Origin: JAGXTF01 sp038317095
GTDB lineage: Bacteria > Bacteroidota > Bacteroidia > NS11-12g > UBA955
Assembly: GCA_038317095.1 (NCBI GenBank)
Contig: JBBQBB010000006.1
Span: 23,787-87,786 of the forward strand
Length of the DNA stretch: 64,000 bases
Direction of reading: 5' to 3'
Of the stretch, positions 61,486 to 64,000 are shown piece after piece. How positions within the stretch are numbered: position 1 is the first letter of the stretch; every line of letters starts with the position of its first letter. The notes beneath the pieces were generated by a model. That model was given only the letters and a program-made list of their open reading frames with translations, was not told where the DNA came from and ran no database searches. Both the position numbers and the translations under genes were made by a program.

Positions 61486-62325
61486 ATGAAAATTTATAAA
61501 AGGAATTTAATTATAGATAAGTTGAAAAAAAGCATTATTATTTTAATCCTAATTTTTTGCTTTCAGGCTGCAGGTTCAATGGCACAAGCTGCAGATAAAG
61601 ATGCGCATATTTCAAGAAAGCGCTTATACTTAATTTGGGGGTATAACCGCGATCGTTATACAAGTAGTACGGTGCATTTTATAGACAAAGGCACAGGCGA
61701 TTATGATTTTAGACTTTACAATGCCACTGCGAAAGATCAGCCTAATCAAGAAAAAATATTGCGAACCCCGCTGTCTGTTCCGCAGTATAATTTTGCTTTA
61801 GGATACCTATTTAATCCAAAAAAAAATATGGGTATAGAATTGAGCTGGCACCATCTGAAATATGTAATAAGAGACAATCAAATGTTGCATTTAAAAGGCA
61901 CAATTCAAGGACAATATTTCGACCAGGATACCCTAGTGGGTGCCAATTTTGTTCACTTGGAACATACCAATGGAAACAATTATTTGCGATTGGGATTGGT
62001 AAAAACGTACAACATTGTTTTTGCGCCTAAACAGAAAGTCAATTTGCAATTTGTAGCCAAATACCAAGCTGGGGTTTTGTGGCCAAAAACGTATTCAAAA
62101 ATTATGGGTGCGGAAAATGATGGTCCATTTCGCCCTTCGGGCTTGGTTGTTGGGCTGAGTGGTGGTCTTAGATTAATGGCGCTTAAATATTTATTCTTAG
62201 AACCTTCGTTTGACTTTTCGTACGCAGTTTATACAGGAGCCAAACTATCAGGAACCGGAAGAGCCAGACAGAAATTTGGCTCTATGCAATCTATTTTGGC
62301 CGCCGGAATTTCAGTGCCGTTTTAA
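61486..62325 (+). CDS. Outer-membrane beta-barrel protein of unknown function
   Basis: This 279-aa exported protein has a signal about 15-35 (LILIFCFQAAGSMAQA), then ~10 amphipathic strands rich in aromatics and a final strand SILAAGISVPF with terminal Phe, as expected for a barrel assembled by BamA. It starts right at the symporter stop. A partner role with the transporters is possible. Confidence 0.7.
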   Translation: MKIYKRNLIIDKLKKSIIILILIFCFQAAGSMAQAADKDAHISRKRLYLIWGYNRDRYTSSTVHFIDKGTGDYDFRLYNATAKDQPNQEKILRTPLSVPQYNFALGYLFNPKKNMGIELSWHHLKYVIRDNQMLHLKGTIQGQYFDQDTLVGANFVHLEHTNGNNYLRLGLVKTYNIVFAPKQKVNLQFVAKYQAGVLWPKTYSKIMGAENDGPFRPSGLVVGLSGGLRLMALKYLFLEPSFDFSYAVYTGAKLSGTGRARQKFGSMQSILAAGISVPF

Positions 62326-62360
62326 ATTTAAATTTAAGATAAAAATATTTATTTCAGAAG

Positions 62361-62915
62361 TCATATTAAATATTTCAAAATTGCATCCGGAACCAAATAT
62401 TGCACACTTTTATTTTCATGCAACAGTTCTCTGATATAAGTAGCAGAAATATCCAAAAAAGGAGCTTGGTGAAAAGTGAAATTGGCATTTATTTTTGGAG
62501 AAATGCTTTGTGAACCACGCCTGTTGTAAACATGAAAATCACAGATTCGAAGAATTTGATCTATATCTTTCCATTGGTCTAACTTCTCCAAATTGTCGCT
62601 TCCCAGAATGATAGAAAAGGCATTTTGTTTTTCTGTTTTTATTAAATAATCTAAAGTTTGAATGGTATAAGAAGGTTTGGGCAAATCCAATTCGGCATCA
62701 CTGACTTCAAATGCGGGGTTGTTTTTTATGGCTAAGGATACCATTTTGTATCGCAAATTTTCGTCAAGCAATTCATTCGCATTTTTAAAGGGATTTTGTG
62801 GAGAAACCACAAAACGAATTTTATCAAAATGGCCCGAATTCATCATGTGTTGGGCAATGATTAAATGTCCATTGTGAACGGGGTTGAAGGAGCCGAAGTA
62901 TAGACCTATGCGCAT
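62361..62915 (-). CDS. nadD: Nicotinate-nucleotide adenylyltransferase
   Basis: NadD joins ATP and nicotinate mononucleotide to form deamido-NAD. The 184-aa protein shows the nucleotidyltransferase motif GSFNPVHNGHLIIAQHM (HxGH type), VSPQNPFK, and the C-terminal ISATYIRELL (SxTxxR). It is a core enzyme. The downstream open end at 62361 is followed by an AT-rich spacer before the barrel gene. Confidence 0.96.
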   Translation of the reverse strand: MRIGLYFGSFNPVHNGHLIIAQHMMNSGHFDKIRFVVSPQNPFKNANELLDENLRYKMVSLAIKNNPAFEVSDAELDLPKPSYTIQTLDYLIKTEKQNAFSIILGSDNLEKLDQWKDIDQILRICDFHVYNRRGSQSISPKINANFTFHQAPFLDISATYIRELLHENKSVQYLVPDAILKYLI

Positions 62916-62960
62916 TTCTTTAATTGTGAATTATAAATGGTGAATTATGGGTGTGCATGG

Positions 62961-63533
62961 TCAATTTATTTTTTGCAAAAAGTCAGCCACAATTTGTTCG
63001 CAATTTTGAAATGTCACTTCCAACACATCATTCACCACTTCAAGGTCGTATTGTCCGGCAAAACTTAATTCATGGTTTGCTTTTGCCATGCGTTCTTGCA
63101 GATGATGTTCTACCTCGGTACTGCGGTTTCTCAATCGTTCCATTAAAACCTCTACATTGGGTGGGCGCAAAAAAACCGCCAAAGCGTTGTCTTTAAATCT
63201 TCGTTTTAGGCTCAAGCCACCTTGCACATCTACATCAAAAACCACGGCTTTGTCATCCGCCCAAATTTTCCGCACCTCACTCCATAAAGTGCCGTACAAA
63301 ATACCTGCATAAACCTCTTCATGTTCCAAAAATTCGTTGTTTTCAATTTTCAGTTCAAACTCCTCAATGGAAAGAAAATGATATTCTCTACCATTCATTT
63401 CGCCAGGTCTTGGCTTTCTGGTGGTAGCGCTTACCGAGAAACCAAGTTTATCAGGCATCGTTTGCAGCAAATGCTTCACAACTGTTGTTTTGCCTGCGCC
63501 AGAGGGAGCCGAAAATATGATGAGTTTTTCCAA
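62961..63533 (-). CDS. gmk: Guanylate kinase
   Basis: GMK phosphorylates GMP to GDP. The 190-aa enzyme has the P-loop SAPSGAGKTTV (N-terminus), the GMP-binding SVSATTRKPRPGEMNGREYHFLS, and the LID/core region VFDVDVQGGLSLKR. It is complete. The start is read as TTG 63533. A -7 box (TAAGTTTG) about 45 bases upstream gives a short leader. The nadD gene follows 45 bases downstream on the same strand, so the two are probably cotranscribed. Confidence 0.96.
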   Translation of the reverse strand: MEKLIIFSAPSGAGKTTVVKHLLQTMPDKLGFSVSATTRKPRPGEMNGREYHFLSIEEFELKIENNEFLEHEEVYAGILYGTLWSEVRKIWADDKAVVFDVDVQGGLSLKRRFKDNALAVFLRPPNVEVLMERLRNRSTEVEHHLQERMAKANHELSFAGQYDLEVVNDVLEVTFQNCEQIVADFLQKIN

Positions 63534-63578
63534 TTGAGATAACGATTTTTGTCTCTTTTTTTACCAATGAGAGTATTG

Positions 63579-63586
63579 CAAACTTA
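63579..63586 (-). promoter_or_regulatory. -7 box of gmk (TAAGTTTG)
   Basis: On the minus strand this is TAAGTTTG, an exact TAnnTTTG match about 45 bases before the gmk start. The promoter is divergent to that of the tRNA array. Confidence 0.45.
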
Positions 63587-63615
63587 ATGAAAAAAGATAT
63601 TTGTTTCATTCGTTG

Positions 63616-63645
63616 TTGAACTAAAAATGCTTTTTCCTATATTTG
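63616..63645 (+). promoter_or_regulatory. Promoter of the tRNA array: TTG-N19-TATATTTG
   Basis: TTG at 63616-63618, a 19-base gap, then TATATTTG at 63638-63645: a full-consensus Bacteroidota promoter. Initiation about 7 bases on would be near 63652, only five bases before the first tRNA-like repeat, so the repeats are inside the primary transcript. Confidence 0.75.
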
Positions 63646-63656
63646 CACTCGCATTT

Positions 63657-63752
63657 GGGCCTATAGCTCATTCGGTTAGAGCAACTGACTCTGCCGATAG
63701 CTATCGGGACAATAGGTGCCTGATTAGATATCCAGAAAAAATATCAAATATT
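63657..63752 (+). repeat. tRNA-like repeat 1 (5' tRNA half plus palindrome)
   Basis: This is a 96-bp unit. Its first 35 bases are identical to the 5' half of the tRNA at 63849, up to the first anticodon base. The next 18 bases are TGCCGATAGCTATCGGGA (63692-63709), a near-perfect palindrome. Then AATAGGTGCCTG and a degraded T-arm, and a spacer ending AAATATT. It lacks the 3' anticodon-stem and acceptor strands, so it cannot fold as a tRNA. Confidence 0.85.
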
Positions 63753-63848
63753 GGGCCTATAGCTCATTCGGTTAGAGCAACTGACTCTCCCGATAGCTAT
63801 CGGGACAATAGGTGGCTGGTTAGATATCCAGAAAAAATATCAAATATT
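63753..63848 (+). repeat. tRNA-like repeat 2 (5' tRNA half plus palindrome)
   Basis: This 96-bp unit differs from repeat 1 at only about three positions. The inserted palindrome is perfect here, TCCCGATAGCTATCGGGA at 63788-63805, and the T-arm remnant keeps CTGG...CCAG but not the TTCGA loop. It abuts the intact tRNA, with the same spacer in front. Confidence 0.85.
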
Positions 63849-63925
63849 GGGCCTATAGCTCATTCGGTTAGAGCAACTGACTCATAATCAGTAGGTGCCT
63901 GGTTCGATTCCAGGTGGGCCCACCA
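63849..63925 (+). tRNA. tRNA with anticodon CAU (tRNA-Ile2 or elongator tRNA-Met)
   Basis: This is a complete 77-base tRNA including an encoded CCA. Acceptor stem GGGCCTA pairs with TGGGCCC, the D-arm is GCTC/GAGC, and the anticodon arm is ACTGA-CTCATAA-TCAGT with CAT. The T-arm is CCTGG-TTCGATT-CCAGG and the discriminator base is A. The C4-G69/C5-G68 pairs resemble tRNA-Ile2, whose CAU is converted to lysidine by TilS and reads AUA; elongator Met cannot be excluded from the sequence. The tRNA is the last element of the array and is followed by a terminator. Confidence 0.95.
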
Positions 63926-63951
63926 AAGCTACTTCTAAAAAAAGTAGCTTT
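63925..63951 (+). terminator. Rho-independent terminator of the tRNA unit
   Basis: AAAGCTACTT (63925-63934) pairs with AAGTAGCTTT (63942-63951) around an A-rich loop and is followed by a T-run. Its first base overlaps the last base of the encoded CCA. Confidence 0.85.
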
Positions 63952-64000
63952 TTTATTTATATTTGGCGTATTTACCACATCATTATTAAGGGTTTGAATA

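Noticed and set aside
63627..63887. 86-codon ORF across the tRNA array
   Set aside because: The frame is a chance product of the tRNA-like repeats; its repeated residues simply translate the 96-bp unit.

Overview
The window is a 64 kb chromosomal stretch of an AT-rich member of the Bacteroidota, probably from the Chitinophagia/Sphingobacteriia/Cytophagia side of the phylum. The evidence is threefold. Many genes carry the Bacteroidota-type -7 promoter box TAnnTTTG, and few have a Shine-Dalgarno sequence. Several secreted proteins end in type IX secretion (T9SS) sorting domains. Lineage families such as DUF4293, DUF4143 ATPases, a Lys/Ala-rich histone H1-like protein and LamG/PKD cell-surface proteins are present. 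Most of the window is ordinary core genome in short operons.

Layout. Positions 1-3.1 kb hold dxs and the H1-like protein. From 10.36 kb down to 3.1 kb runs a minus-strand operon: panD, a UPF0104-type membrane protein, a heptose-1-phosphate adenylyltransferase (rfaE2), a second UPF0104-type protein, a GT2 glycosyltransferase, a lamin-tail-domain surface protein and prmC. From 10.4 to 16.6 kb the plus strand carries recR, a glycosyltransferase fusion, a sensor kinase, DUF4293 and an M14 carboxypeptidase preceded by a duplicated 63-bp repeat. From 25.6 to 16.6 kb the genes are mostly minus strand: a pterin synthase homologue, a cysteine desulfurase, an agmatinase, EF-P, an asparaginase, cytochrome c, mtgA and a ferredoxin/flavodoxin-type reductase.

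Positions 25.9-27.2 kb are a gene graveyard: a broken toxin-antitoxin pair, a chimeric transposase relic made of two IS families, and a cytochrome gene with one internal stop. A formate dehydrogenase follows. At 30.2 kb four perfectly spaced 32-bp dyad repeats lie against the promoter of a DUF4143 ATPase/nuclease. From 31 to 42 kb there are a DEAD-box helicase, a SulP transporter, an HNH endonuclease and several secreted proteins of unknown function. From 42.8 to 63.5 kb come T9SS cargo (a LamG protein, a thermolysin-like protease, a PGRP-type amidase), an operon with M23 peptidase, MerR regulator, beta-barrel, HhH-barrel protein and pdxJ, then hutI, brxA, transporters, nadD and gmk.

The window ends with its most unusual object. 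A consensus promoter drives two 96-bp tRNA-like repeats, whose anticodon arm is replaced by an 18-bp palindrome, followed by an intact CAU tRNA and a terminator. This array and the DUF4143 repeat cluster are the two best candidates for undescribed biology. No CRISPR array, prophage or complete insertion sequence was found.
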